64,000 nucleotides of DNA. Source: Manihot esculenta (lineage: Eukaryota > Streptophyta > Magnoliopsida > Malpighiales > Euphorbiaceae). The translations under genes were made by a program, and so were the position numbers. Below, in pieces: positions 1 through 11,872 of this stretch. The stretch spans positions 30,954,136-31,018,135 of the forward strand of contig NC_035177.2 of assembly GCF_001659605.2 (NCBI RefSeq). Reading direction: 5' to 3'. Numbering within the stretch: position 1 is the first letter of the stretch; each line of letters starts with the position of its first letter. Under the pieces are notes generated by a model. The model was not told the DNA's origin. It worked only from the letters and a program-made list of their open reading frames with translations, and did not search any database.

Positions 1-647
1 ATATAGAGAAAGACATGATGGGTTCAGATAGACTCGTACGCATATTGAAAACCAGCCACCCACATCAATGTGATAAAAAGAGAGTATCTCTACACATCAG
101 AATTCATTACTTTTATCACCCAAATACATGCACCACGAGGGATATTCAGCAGCTTCAAGGAAACTCATGGGGCAGCCACTGCACTATGAGAAATCGTAGA
201 AAATAAATAAAAGTGTGGTCTACATACACGAGTAATATCAGAAATATGTTGAGTCCAATGGCAGCTGCTACTATTCCAAGCTTATGCCAATGAGAATGAG
301 CAAAGTAAAATCCCTGATGGGCCAGATTTCCTTTTTCTTCTTCATATGACAAGCCGCAGATACATATATATATATATATATTATAAAAGTAAATTATCAT
401 GGTTAATGTCTTATTCATAATGATGAAGCCGCCTGTATTTTCCACCTTACTTTTTCCTAATCAATCCGCTAATGGAGCGACTAATTTCTTTTCTGTAGTT
501 TGGAAGAATTTTCGTGCCGTTCACGACACCTTTTTAATGCTCTATATATGTGTGTGTTTGGATTTTTCTTATTCTTTTGCTTTCCACACACTTGAGGGTT
601 TGGCCCATTTTCTTTTGTGATTTTTGGACGCCTTACTCTTTTTCTTT
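1..647. other. 5' flank of the WRKY gene, no supported gene
   Basis: This stretch lies upstream of the WRKY gene and I cannot support a gene in it. On the minus strand an open frame at 155-445 includes a hydrophobic stretch of about 20 residues after a His-rich segment. A good-looking splice donor (GTATGT) follows that stretch on the minus strand, but I see no clean acceptor and recognise no family. It could be a terminal exon of a neighbouring gene or chance. A short TA microsatellite lies near 362-380. Confidence 0.3.
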
Positions 648-656
648 TATATATAC
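648..656 (+). promoter_or_regulatory. Probable TATA box of the WRKY75-like gene
   Basis: A run TATATATA lies about 90 bases before the chosen ATG at 740. It is followed by a pyrimidine-rich leader (about 660-735, mainly CT and TTC runs) typical of plant 5' untranslated regions. The spacing predicts transcription starting near 680 and a leader of about 60 bases. This is inferred from sequence only. Confidence 0.5.
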
Positions 657-739
657 ACCGCTCTCTCTTCCCCATTAGACCTTCCTCTACTTCTTCTTTT
701 TCTTCTTTGTCTGTTCCTGTTTTCTGCACTGCTTTTTCC

Positions 740-2150
740 ATGGAAAAGTTCCAAATGTTATTTCCTTTTTCATCGACAGGGCCTTCTTATCCTGTATCGT
801 CATCCGCAGCAAATTCTCATGTTTTTAACAACTTTCAAGGTGATCCTTCAAATGGATTCTTGGGATTGAAGATAGACAATCAAGTAGAAGTAGCACCAAG
901 AACAGAAGTCAAGAACCTTAACTCATCATCAGAAGGTGCAAGCTTTGCAACTGGGTCTGAAGCTGATCTAAAACCAGGCAAAAAGAAAGGAGAAAAGAAG
1001 ATTAGAAAACCCAGATATGCTTTTCAAACTAGGAGCCAGGTTGATATACTAGATGATGGTTATCGATGGAGGAAATATGGCCAAAAAGCTGTGAAAAACA
1101 ACAAATTCCCAAGGTAATTTGTTCTTTTTTCTACCAAAGCTCAGATTTACCATTTTTTTTTTCTTTTCACCTTAAATCTTCCCATTTAGCTAATCATCAG
1201 ATCACACTATATATAATCCTCTATTACTCTCTTGGGACCTGCTAGATCCACCAGTAGACAAGAGGTGGAAAGTCTGTCCTTTTCAGACTAGGGTTACGTG
1301 TTAGACGGTCTTGCAACATATCTGTTGAGCTTTGATTTATCATAATAAGATGTCCACAGAGTACTCGCGATCCCTCATAATAATTTTCAAAAGAATTCAA
1401 ATACCAAATATATTCTCTCCTCACACAAAATTTCACTAAATTTTTACATGTTGAATCATATATATATATAGAAGAGGTGGCCAAGGATTGGCTTTTCGGC
1501 GACTACCCTTCCTTCGTGTATATATATCTAGAGAGAAAGAAAAGAGGTGGCTAAGGGTTAGCTTTTCGGCGACTACCCTTCCTTCATGGTGAAGAACTTT
1601 ACATGTATGAAGAAGTATGCATGGCATCCATATATGAGTTGGCAAAGTTTATGAGATGATTAAGCTATTTTTATTCATCCCAAATAAATATTTTTCGATC
1701 AAGCATCAACACATGTTCATCTGACAGTATATCATAGCAGCCAGCAATCTATCATCAAGTGAAGTATTAAATTTTTCATGATAGATTTGGTTTTAGGTTC
1801 TACCTCCTTGTTTGGTACAATCCTTGTCTGCTTCTAACGAGTAATTAATAATTATCTGCATGCATATAGACACAAGCTCATGTTCAATATGAAACATTTG
1901 CTTAAGATTTGATTTCGATGTAATTAATGTTGAAAGAAGAAAGTGATATATATGTTTGGCGTGGATTGACAGGAGCTACTACAGGTGCACGCATCAAGGG
2001 TGCAACGTAAAGAAGCAAGTGCAACGCCTAACAAAAGATGAAGGTATTGTAGTAACAACATATGAAGGCATGCACACTCATCCTATAGAGAAGACAACTG
2101 ATAACTTTGAACATATCTTGAGCCAGATGCAAATTTACACCCCCTTTTGA
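740..2150 (+). CDS. WRKY75: WRKY transcription factor, group IIc, WRKY75-like (2 exons)
   Basis: The product is a nuclear DNA-binding factor expected to recognise W-box (TTGAC) elements. The exons are 740-1113 and 1973-2150, giving 183 residues. The intron (1114-1972, GT..AG) splits the Arg codon of the PR motif, the conserved intron site of most WRKY domains. The WRKYGQK heptad is at residues 110-116. The zinc ligands are C130, C135, H159 and H161, that is C-x4-C-x23-H-x-H, a group IIc pattern. A basic stretch at about 80-92 may act as a nuclear signal. The ATG at 740 was chosen because upstream in-frame codons lie in the pyrimidine-rich leader. The C-terminus (a QMQIY-type ending) matches WRKY75 rather than WRKY43 or WRKY45, from memory. 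WRKY75 in Arabidopsis is linked to phosphate starvation, senescence and defence; that role here is only inferred. Confidence 0.93.
1473..1585 (+). repeat. Two-copy tandem duplication in the WRKY intron (70-bp period)
   Basis: Two copies of a 43-base segment start at 1473 and 1543. They differ at four positions and share an identical 24-base core reading GCTTTTCGGC then GACTACCCTTCCTT. Short TA-rich and GA-rich DNA separates them. The segment is clearly less AT-rich than the rest of the intron. No function is evident. Confidence 0.8.
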
Positions 2151-2752
2151 GTAATAGATAGAGATATTAATCCTAGTACTCCTTGGACATATATGGCAAT
2201 AAGGTTCTTTTCTTATTTAGAAATGGCAGCAAGAAGTGCAATTCTTCAGTTTAAGCTTTTGTTGATTATACATATGTTGATTCTGAAAAATTATTTCATG
2301 AAACTATTGTGTGTGCAACAGTTATATGTTAATTATAATAGGAAGTATATAGAATCCACCATAATCAATGGTTATAATATATTGTATTATCCATTTTATT
2401 TTATTTTTTTATTTTTGGTTTCATCCTTTCAAGTGGAGTATGTCATCTAAATTCAGTGTGATATATGGTGCACTATATCTGAGCATCAGCAACTGAGAAC
2501 CAGAATTCCTAATTTACTGTTTAACCTTGCAAGTGTTCTTCTCTGTGATGAGATTTTTTTTTTTTTTTTTTCACTTGGCTTTGATTGAAATTAATTTGAG
2601 TTCCAAATAACTCCAACACTATTAATGGTCCTCTGTAGTTTGGATATGGTTATACATTTTTTGCTGAATTTTCTTTAGAAATTACTCCATTTCTTTTTCT
2701 TTTAAAATAATTCCTTTTTTTTTTATAATTAATACATGTACACTACTTGGAC

Positions 2753-2819
<67 letters not shown>

Positions 2820-2936
2820 TACACTATAATGAACACATTTTCACGGTTGAGTATATGATAGCGATTTTTTTACTTTTTAGTAATAGATAAAAAGTGCAGT
2901 TAAAATTATAATTCTACTAAATATAAAATAAATCGA
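2151..2936. other. AT-rich spacer 3' of the WRKY gene
   Basis: No gene is supported here. It should contain the WRKY 3' untranslated region. A poly-T run lies at about 2553-2572 and an AAT microsatellite at 2753-2818. The last 60 bases (2881-2936) match a stretch at about 46807-46857, which marks the insertion point of the large nested element to the right. Confidence 0.6.
2753..2818 (+). repeat. (AAT)22 microsatellite
   Basis: Twenty-two uninterrupted AAT units (66 bases). Perfect trinucleotide arrays of this length are usually length-polymorphic, so it would make a usable marker. Confidence 0.95.
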
Positions 2937-3491
2937 TGACGTAGCCGGAATGATACTGTGTAGCAATTGGTCTAATGAACTTGTGCTGTGATTAATCCAC
3001 TTGCAAGACAAAAAAGTGAGGTAGTTGATGCTTACAACAATCACTCCGACATTCAAGTTAGTAAGTTAAAGAGAATGACGAGTATAATCTGTAGAACTCA
3101 GAGTATTAGTGTGAGAAAATAGCGTACATTTGTCTCTATGATCCTTCACCTTTTATACTGTAAGAAGATGAAGATAAATATAGAATTTCTTAATAATCCG
3201 GCGATGATGTAGCCAGTTGCATAATAAGGGATATCGCTAGTGGATAGGTAGGTGATTCCGTGATCATAGGTACAATGGAGATATGTTGGACTGTGCTTTG
3301 ATGACAGTAACTTTGTGCTGAGATTCGACCTATCCAGAGGAGGGCGAGTCTTAGTGATGAACCGGATGTTATCGTGTCCGGGTCTTTCTTTCCTCAAGTG
3401 GAACTGTATTATCCACTTATCAGATCCCTGCCACATGGATCTGTCTTATAGTGACAGCTCACTGTCTACTTTGGGCGAGTTTTATATAGCA
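2937..3491 (-). repeat. 3' LTR of the Tat-like element
   Basis: This is the left member of a diverged LTR pair; its partner is 23037-23592. It begins TG and ends CA in plus-strand reading. The left end is set by the switch from sequence shared with the 46.8-kb paralogue to sequence shared with the partner LTR. The right end is where similarity to the partner stops. Confidence 0.65.
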
Positions 3492-3834
3492 TTAGAGGTT
3501 TCCCGTTGGTCTTTGATCTTTAGATTCAAAGGTGACAGTTGTTCTCACTATCTAGGGAATGTAGCTTATGGATATTAGTTTTTTTCTGGTTCATGCCGCT
3601 TTGCCTGTCTAACTTTTTGAATGATAGTTGCCTCGTTTCCTGAGCCACATATAAAGCCTGCTGCCAAAATTGTCTTTAAGAACCTTCTACTTCCTCAAGT
3701 ATTACTTTTGCTCTCAACTGCAATCTTTGCTTTAGGAAGACTTGATCATTTTTTCGATTACACTCCCTTGCTTTCACGGTAATTTCTATTTTCTTTTTCT
3801 TTCTATTTTCTTTTTCCTCTTAAGATGAATAGAA

Positions 3835-5790
3835 ATGTCTCATCTTCTCTTATTCTTAGTGGAGATTCCGCCTCAAGCTAATCCTCCGACGGACCCATCT
3901 GTACCTCGGCCCCCTATCATTTCATTTAGGGAGGCTCCAGAATATGAAGGTAGCTCGATTAGTGACATTCCATTCGTCTTATCAAAGCAAGATGTAGACC
4001 ACCTTTATAATACCTACCAAATCCCTCAAGAGACTTTTCGTGTCTTTGCCTCTTCTCCTCACATTTGTGTGGACTTGATTCCTGCAGAGGATACTATTAT
4101 GGTTTTCGAGGAGTAGCTGAAGGCGGGTCTTCAGTTTCCTATAGATTCATTTTTTGTTCATATCCTTTGATTTCACAAGTTTTTGGTTGCTCAGCTACAT
4201 CCTAATAATTGGAGAATTCTGGAGGCTTTCCGGTTCTTCTGTCTTAATAATCACATCGATCTGAGTGTAGCGCTCTTTTCCCATCTATATCAATTGGTTA
4301 CCTTAAAAAATGAGAAGTTCTGGTTTTTAAGTGGACACAAGCGCCAGACGATGTTTGATTGGATGCCTTTCTTATTGAAGCAGTGGAAAAATAAGTTTTT
4401 TGTACTCCAATACTAGACGTCTGGAGTTTTGGGTGTCTTCAAATGAGTTAAAACTTTTGGGTGAATCTGAGGAAGGATGGGGTCCCACCAAAGAGGGAGG
4501 AGGATGAGGCTTTAGCCTCCTTTTTTACCATGGCTAGTTCTCTGAAGAAAATTGACATCACCTAGGAGGTGAGAAATGCCGTTTTGTCTAAAGTCATATG
4601 CAGGAGAGCCAGACTCGGAGTCCTCACCCGCCTGAACTTCCCAGCCTTGGGAAGAGCACTTTCCTGATTAGAGATCTTGGTACTTTTCTTTCTGTTTGCC
4701 TTTAGATTTCAAATTGACTTACTTACTTTTCGATCTTTGCAGATATAGCAGGATCTAAAAGCAGATGTGCTGAGGTGGTGCATGCTGCTTGCAAGGGTAA
4801 AGCTATCACGTGGACAACTGGTCCCACTTCCAAGCGTGCTCACCAAATAGAAGAAGCGATCATTCTTTCTCCTCCTCTCCCACCTGCAGCAGAAGGGTCA
4901 GCCCACCTGCAACCCGAGTCTTCTGCCATGGCGCATATGAGTCTATCCCTATTTTTGAGCCTTCTGCTACCGTCAATATTCATGTCGAGCCCATTTCTGC
5001 AAACGTGGGGGTTGACTCTTCATGGCCCCCTAGCATTCAATGCCTGGCCTTAGCATTGACCCAGACGCCTTGTCTTCTTGATGATCCCTCTCTTGCCGTC
5101 CTCTTAACCAAGAACGCCTTAAGGCCCAGAGATCGTCGCCTCCTGAATGAACTTGAGATGGACGATCTTTTTGATAATGCCATGTACTCTGTATTGGAGA
5201 GTGCCCTCTATATCTTCGTGGCCAAGGAGCATAACAAAGTCCTGAGGCAGGAATTTGGAACTCAAGAAACGGACAAGAGGCTTCTGGCAGAGGAATGTTT
5301 GAGGCTAAAAACTCAGATTGATGAGATGGAGGGCACCATGAAAGAGACCCTGGAGTTGGTGGATAAACTCCAAGAAGACCTGGGTGAGGACAACGCTTCT
5401 CGTGTTGCCTTTGAAAATTGGACTAAAAGTGTAGAGGATCAAATGGCCATGTTTGAGCGCCAAGTCTAAGAGCTGCAATCGCAAGTTGAAGAGAACCGGG
5501 CTGCTTCCAATAGAATTGCTGAACTAGAGGCTGAGCTTTAAGAAATGGTGGACCGGGGAGGAGAGATGTTCATCGAGGGCCAAGATTCTGTGAAGAAGGA
5601 GCTAATGAAGCGGTTTCCTTCTGAAAACTTTGCTTAGATAGATGACATCCTTCCAAAGGAGGAGGAGGAAAATGACAAGTATGTGGAGGGAAGGGTTGAT
5701 GACATTGATCAGGTCCCTGTAGAAAACATAATAGATGTAGGGAATGTCGATGTAATAGAGACTCCTAAAGTTATCTCTCCCTCTTTGTAA
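3835..5790 (+). pseudogene. Antisense ORF of the Tat-like element, putative gypsy-type transposon domain (PF04195-like), broken
   Basis: The recognisable parts are a first segment (3835-4116), a second (about 4183-4416) and a coiled-coil-rich part (4810 to about 5790). The second segment has an AQLHPNNW motif, a hydrophobic helix and a Trp/Phe-rich end. That pattern fits the plant domain called putative gypsy type transposon, usually N-terminal in these proteins. The third segment is rich in Glu, Leu and Lys heptads and ends in an acidic tail. In-frame stops occur at about 4114, 4414, 5467 and later, so no full protein is made. It runs antisense to the gag of the same element. Its function in live elements is not known to me. 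Confidence 0.6.
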
Positions 5791-7497
5791 CCTTCCGAGA
5801 CTTCTAATGAAAAATATTTTTTGTCATATCTTTATTATCTGTATTTTGTATGATCAATACTCGCCCGCAACCCTCTTCCATTAGTCTATCAAACTAGACT
5901 TGAATAATTGATAAAAATTGCTAAGGCATAAACACCTAATCATAATACCTCGACTGGTCATAAAATAGTCATCCTTTTTCATAAAATTGAGATCGACATT
6001 CGTGTTAGTGTATTTGCCCTAGGCCATTATCTTGGACCTTTTTGTATGTCGTTTTGGTTATTAATAAAAGAGGTTTTATTATCATTATTATTTGTTTGCA
6101 TGTTACATAATAATGATTAACATCTCTGATTACTTATTATTATGTTGATAATAATAAAATATAACTAGTATGATTATTGATTGATAATCATGAGATGATT
6201 ATATATATGTTGATATAATTCAATAATCATAGATACTTGTTAGAGAATAAAGTATTGGATGGACCCGCATTGAGATCACTACATGGGTTACTATCATAAG
6301 TGAATCTCAAAGTAGTTATGCCTTAATCCTTTGACTTGAGATTGTCATAGTTTCCAATAAGGACTGTTATGTTTTGACATAACCAAACATTGTCTTTAAT
6401 CGGACAATCATAAAGGTTATGATTGAGCATGATAGAAATTATGTAGAGGATATTGAACAATCAAGATAGAATTTATTACTCTCTTTAAGAGAGATATCTT
6501 CTGGCCCCTCGATAAGTGAGACTGAGAAATGTATGGCTGTGCTCAAATGAATTGATAGTGTGGTCAATATCATTTGATTTTATCAGTCTATTTAGAGATC
6601 AAGAGATTATAAGTTTGACATTGACCATGACTTATGTTCAAATTAGATATCATGTGACAAAGGGATTAATACATATTCTATTTATTAGGCTTTACCAGAC
6701 TATCGATGTAATGACCCGAAAACTGATACCCCTTTGTAACGGCCCGAACTGCTACCGGCGCTAGGATCCAGATCGGCTTAAGGCCGCCGGAACCCGTAGC
6801 AAGCCTGACATACATCCTATCACCTGGTCAAATCCCATACATGATCAAAACGGTAACATAAAAACTTAAACATCTGATGTAAATACCGAGCTTGACCTGC
6901 ATGCAACATAACTGGAAACACAAAAGAACCCCCTACTAGAGTCCTCATCCAAACTCTAGCTGGGTCAACATAACATACATCAAGCTGGGATCACATCCAA
7001 AAAACTAGAACCTAACCTGTGTATGCATCAAACCACAAACATAAGACCTCTACTAGGGTCCTCATCAACAACTCTAGCGTGGTAAACAACACATGCCACA
7101 AGTTTAGTTCAAGCACAACTCAACATTTAAAACATTACATACATCATGTACTAAACAGGGACTAACCAAGTCTTAGGGTCAAGCACAACACTAATCCATA
7201 AACATAACTCTACTTTACTTGCATTACATTACATTATCTTACAATTCATTATCTCAGTTTACATTACATGTCCACACTAAAAGTACTAATTTATTACATA
7301 AGCATAACCTTAACTCTTGAGACTTCCCGATCGACCTCCTACCTGCAACACTGGGGTTAGGGGAGATGGGTGAGCTAAAAAGCCCAGTGAGTAGAAACAA
7401 TGAAAATAGTTCATTAATTACATGCTTTCATGAAATGTGCCACAGCACAAACAATTCACATCACGGATTGGACATGACCTCCAAAGCTCCCTCTGTC

Positions 7498-7625
7498 GGT
7501 GCCCGGCCCCCAAAGGAGCTCACACAGGACTTTCATTACATAACATGGTGCCCGGCCCCCGAAGGAGCTCACACAGAACTTTCTACATGGTGCCCGGCCC
7601 TCAAAGGAGCTCCACAGGACTTCTC
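7498..7625 (+). repeat. Three-copy local tandem repeat in the solo LTR
   Basis: A unit beginning GGTGCCCGGCCC and containing AAGGAGCTC recurs at 7498, 7547 and 7589, with spacings of 49 and 42 bases. The other Tekay-like LTRs in this window have unrelated short repeats at the matching place. Confidence 0.8.
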
Positions 7626-8005
7626 TTGTCGTGACAGATCGTGGGCCATTGGGGTCGCCTTGGTCCATCCACATCAACAGTAAATAATGCAATGCGTCAT
7701 ATTCATGTAACTAGTGCAATCAACCTATTACATATAAACATGATGCATGAACATGCTTTAGGCATTTGATTTCGTAAAATAAAATATTAAGTTTAGTTCT
7801 ACTCACCTCTAGCAGACGCTGAACTGACTCTGCAACTGCTAACACTGATGGCCTCCTCGGTCCCTCGGGTCCGATCCTACACAGGTGGACTCGAATGAGG
7901 TGCCAAACACACTCTAAACAACTCATAAACAACTACCCAAAAATCCCCTAAAATATCCCTAAAGCATGCATAGAAAATAACCATGAAAGAGCTGGACAGG
8001 GCACT

Positions 8006-9062
8006 TTCGGCGGCCGAAGGTCCCTTCCAGAGCCGAAAGCCATACAGGTTCGGCGGCAGGTTCGGCGGCCGAAGCCTCTCTCCAGATCCGAAAGTCAGGC
8101 ACCTTCGGCGGCCGAAAGTCTGCTCCAGATCCGAAACACAACTTTCGGGGGCAAGGTTAGGCGGCCAATCCATGCTTCCATAGGCAGGTTTGGCGGCCGA
8201 AACTACCTTCGGCGGCCGAACCTGAGTTCGTCCAGAACTCAGCCTCTCATGCATACAAGCATCCCAAACCTTCCAAACACCCCAAAACAAGCACCCAACC
8301 TCTTAAAAACATGCATAAACCCTTAACCATGCACAAAGGAGCTTAAACAAGCTTAAACTCCAACAAAGAACATCATAGAGCATACATAAAGAGCTTATGA
8401 CCCATATAAGCCAAAACCATCAAAACTACTCAAAACCTCACTTGCTCTTTTCCAATCATGCATACACTCTCCCACATGCATAAAGGAGCATAAACTAACA
8501 TAAACTCCACATAACATACATTGGGCATAAAATCCACATAAACCTAAACATGCATATCTACCCATACTCAACCATCAAAACATCTTTAAACTTACTTAAA
8601 ATTTCATTAAAACGCAAGGAAAGCAAGGATCTACACTTACCTCTTGAAGATCGAGGGGTGGTGCGATCCCTAACTCGGAGGTGTGGAGGATCCAAGCTCC
8701 AAAAGTCTCTAAGCTCCCAAAACTCCTATTTAAGCTTCAAAACTTCAAAGCAAGGGTAGAACTCATGAAAACTTGAGGGATGGGTAGAGAAAGCATGAAA
8801 ATGACCAAAGGAGTACAAAAACTCACTTGAGCTCGAGAATGGGGAGAAAACTCGCCCATTTCCGATCTGAGGGCTCTTTATAGGTGGCCTGGTCAACGAC
8901 CTTCGGCAGCCTAACGTGCCCCCTAAACTCATGCATGTTTGGCGGCCGAACTTAAGGTTCGGCGGCCGAACCTTGGTTCGTTCAAACAAAGCTTTCGGAG
9001 GCCAAAAGCGCTCCCGAAACCTTCCCATGTTCGGCGGCCGAACTTCACTTTCGGCGGCCGAA
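8006..9062 (-). repeat. Cluster of TTCGGC-G-GCCGAA motifs in the solo LTR
   Basis: Exact 13-mers start at 8006, 8061, 8104, 8208, 8958, 9030 and 9050. Several one-mismatch versions and half-sites lie between them. The central base is G in every exact copy here, whereas it is C in the plus-oriented element at 9503-19057. Function is unknown. Confidence 0.85.
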
Positions 9063-9681
9063 CCTGGCAAATGCCTCCTTGGTCTTTTCTTTTTAAAACT
9101 CAATTCTTTTTCATTTAAAACCATGAAATCAGTAAAAACATCTTAGCAACACATTTTACCCCTCTAGAAGACTCTGGCATCTTCAAAATTCTAGATTCCA
9201 ACGGAGATTCTGCCGGAAGGTAGGGATTTCGATGCCGGAATCTAGCCGGGTATTACAATCGATCCTCATATTAGTTGAATAGTCATAATATCTTGCTAGA
9301 TGCCGCTTATGATTTATGAGCCTTGTGGGACTGGACTTATTGCCAATTAATATGAGCCTATTGGGTCACACACAAAAAAACGTTATTGGTATGCTATGTC
9401 ATATTAATGGGCTAAAAGCCCATTAGTATAATTAATAATAATAATATCTTTATTATTATTAATATTAATTATTTATTATTATATGATAATAATATTTAAA
9501 AGTGTAATACCCGGCTCGAGTCCGGCATCGGAATTCCTGTAGTCCGGTGGAATCTTGGGTGTCGGAACCCTCGAGAAGGGTAATGCATATGTTTTCCAAG
9601 GTATTTTCACTTGTTTTCATGTTTTGAAGTGTGAAAAGCATTGAGTTTTGAAAGAAAAGCAACAAGGGAGAAATGTAAAGG

Positions 9682-10538
9682 TTCGGCCGCCGAAGGTCAC
9701 TTTCGGCCGCCGAACATTGCATGGTTGCGGCTTCACGTTCGGCTGCCGAAGGTGGTCTGGCCAGCCACCTATAAAAGGGCCAAAGGTCGGTGAGAGGAGG
9801 GTATTTTCTCCTCCACTTGCAGCCAGAGGTGAGTTTCAGCCTCTCCACGTTGACTTTCATGTTTTTCATGATTTTCATCAAATCTTTCAAGAGTTTTAAG
9901 AGTTTTGGTGATTTATGAAGGGTTTGAGAAAAAGAAACAAGTTTTGAAGCTTGGAGCTTTGGAAGAGCTTTTCTTCATATCTCCACGTTAGGACCCTTCA
10001 TCCTTACGTTGTGTAAGAGGTAAGTGAAGATCCTGAGCTTCTTTGATGATTTTGCAAGGTTTTATAAAGTTTGTATGGGTAGTATGCATGTTTAGGTTTA
10101 GGTGAGGTTTTGGTGATTTGTGGTGTTCCAGCATGTGTAAGTGTTATGTGCTATGTTTGTTTGGGGTTTTAGGGTAGTTTGAGACCCCTTTGGGCATATC
10201 TATGTGTATATGCTAGTTGGGAGTAGTTGCTATGCATGTTTGTAGGTTTTTGGGCAAAGTTTGCATGAAACAGAGCAGGGTTCTGTCCTTCGGGCAAAAC
10301 CAGGTTCGGCCGCCGAAGGAAGGTTCGGCCGCCGAACCCTTTGTGGAGGCAGTTCGGCTGCCAAAGGTTGCCCCCGAAAGCAAGGCTTTCGGTTTAGAAA
10401 GAGCCTTTCGGCCGCCGAAAGAGGGAGTTCGGCCGCCGAAAGTGTGTGAGTTTCGTCTCTGGACGAGACCTTCGGCCGCCGAAGGTGCCGCCGAACATGC
10501 ATGAGTTTCGTCTCTGGAGTGGGGTTTCGGCCGCCGAA
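9682..10538 (+). repeat. Cluster of TTCGGC-C-GCCGAA motifs in the 5' LTR of element A
   Basis: Exact copies start at 9682, 9702, 9738, 10305, 10324, 10407, 10428, 10471 and 10526, with one degenerate copy at 10353 and two half-sites. Three lie just upstream of the TATA box and six in the predicted leader. The same array recurs 7401 bases downstream in the 3' LTR. Confidence 0.9.
9770..9776 (+). promoter_or_regulatory. TATA box of element A 5' LTR
   Basis: TATAAAA within a CCACC-TATAAA context. The same context is kept in the solo LTR (TTTATA on plus at 8877-8882) and in the LTR near 60430, which supports its being the LTR promoter. The 3' LTR copy is at 17171-17177. Confidence 0.7.
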
Positions 10539-11659
10539 CCTGCCGCCGAAAGTGCCCTGTCCAGCTTTCTTTTGCATGTTTTATGTGATGGTTTTAGGAT
10601 TGTTTAGAGGGGTTTTGGGGCGTTTCTTAGAGATGTTCTTGAGTGAGTTTGGTCCCTCATTTGAGTCCACCTGTGTAGGTACGGACCAGAGGAATCAGGG
10701 AAATCAGCAGTGAGTCCAGTGTCAGAACCTGCAGTGTCAGTGCAAAGATAACCAGAGGTGAGTGGAATTTAACGTAATGTTTTAATATGATATGATAACT
10801 GAGATTTTCTCATGCTTCATGCATCATGACTATGCTATAGGGTGAGTGCATTAGTGTACACAAAGATGATGCATTGCATTTATCCTTGTACTTGGCATTG
10901 CTCCTTGTACATTGCTTATGTGAGACGGCACGGACTTCGTGAGGATTCATTAGCCCTCAGAGGAAGACCTGGAACAGCCCTACGGGGACCAGGCACAACA
11001 GAAAAACCTGGAACAGCCCTACGGGGACCAGGCACATGGTACTTAGGTACCCCAGATTAGATAGAGGGATTTTTGATCCGTCCGGCCGAGGTGATGTGCT
11101 TATATGTTGCATTCCATGAGCGCATGTGTTATCACCTGTTATTTTATTATTCTACTCACTGGGCTATCGTAGCTCATCCCTCTCCCCTAACTCCAGTTGT
11201 GCAGGTTCAGAGGTCAGAGAGAACTCAGCAGGGTACAGGAAGAGTACAGAGTTTTGTAATAGCTAGCGTGGACATGTCATTGTATAGAGATAGTGTATAT
11301 GTATAGAATGGTGTTTGATTTATAAGACTTGTAATCCCTTTGTAGCGTCACATGATCAGTTTATGTATGTTTCTTTATTGTTGTATGTTTATGAGCAAAA
11401 CCAGGCTTAACATGATGAGTTTGATCCGCCTAGGGCCATGAGGAGCTCTAGTAGGGATTAGTAGAGAATAGAAAGATTGCATGCACATGGTAAGCCTTGG
11501 AATGAAGAAAAGTTTTATGTTTTTACAGCAAATGTATGATCATGTATGGGATTTCACAGGTATACAGACAGAATAGCAGGCTTACTACGGGTCCCGGCGA
11601 CCTTAAGTCGATCTGGATCCTAGTGCCGGTGGCAGTTCGGTTTTCGGGCTGTTACAGAT

Positions 11660-11677
11660 TGGTATCAGAGCCCTAGG
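11660..11677 (+). promoter_or_regulatory. Primer-binding site of element A (initiator Met tRNA type)
   Basis: TGGTATCAGAGC begins three bases after the 5' LTR. This is the usual plant LTR-element sequence complementary to the 3' end of initiator methionine tRNA, where minus-strand DNA synthesis is primed. Confidence 0.9.
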
Positions 11678-11872
11678 TTCACATGGTCGGACCTATAGAG
11701 AGAGAGTTGGGCTCATAGAGAGGTTTAGTAGGTCAAGCACCATAGGAAAAACATGTCCACTAGGATAGGATGTTAGTCCTGTCTATATGCTGATGTGCCA
11801 TGCCCTGAGTTATGCATGTGCATGTTTTTGATGTGTTGCTGATGTGTTATGTGATTTGTTGTTTGCCAGAGA

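Larger units (their letters stand above)
6707..9257 (-). mobile_element. Solo LTR of a Tekay/Del-like gypsy element, minus strand
   Basis: A 2551-base LTR starting TGTAATG and ending ATTACA in plus reading, flanked by a perfect 5-bp target duplication ATCGA (6702-6706 and 9258-9262). It resembles the reverse complement of the LTRs at 9503 and 16904 at both ends and around the TATA box (TTTATA at 8877-8882). It carries seven exact copies of TTCGGC-G-GCCGAA plus degenerate ones. No internal region is present, so unequal recombination probably removed it. The empty target is visible in the family B copy near 37185. The open frames in it are by-products of the GC-rich motif. Confidence 0.85.
9503..11656 (+). 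repeat. 5' LTR of element A
   Basis: Starts TGTAATACCCGG and ends CTGTTACA; 2154 bases. A TATA box (TATAAAA) lies at 9770-9776, so U3 is short (about 300 bases) and about 1.85 kb of LTR would be transcribed before the primer-binding site. Nine exact TTCGGC-N-GCCGAA motifs occur here (eight with central C, one with T). A 31-base repeat occurs twice (10967-10997 and 11006-11036). Confidence 0.93.

Noticed and set aside
2937..5790. Treating the plus-strand ORF region as a sense gag gene
   Set aside because: The neighbouring LTR matches one whose gag reads on the minus strand, so this ORF is antisense to its element, as known for the Tat lineage.
7498..7625. Short spaced repeats that could suggest a CRISPR-like array
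   Set aside because: Only three units, unequal spacing, inside a plant LTR. No CRISPR is expected or supported.
7877..10713. Open frames rich in RPPKV, SAAE and GGR peptides within the Tekay-like LTRs (also at 17049-18114 and 59670-60659)
   Set aside because: They are translations, in several frames and both strands, of the repeated TTCGGC-N-GCCGAA motif. They have no conserved start or domain and sit in non-coding LTR DNA.
10842..11306. Frames at 10842-11060 and 11073-11306 (repeated at 18243-18707)
   Set aside because: They lie inside the LTR of element A and recur only because the LTR is duplicated; the first just translates the 31-base repeat.
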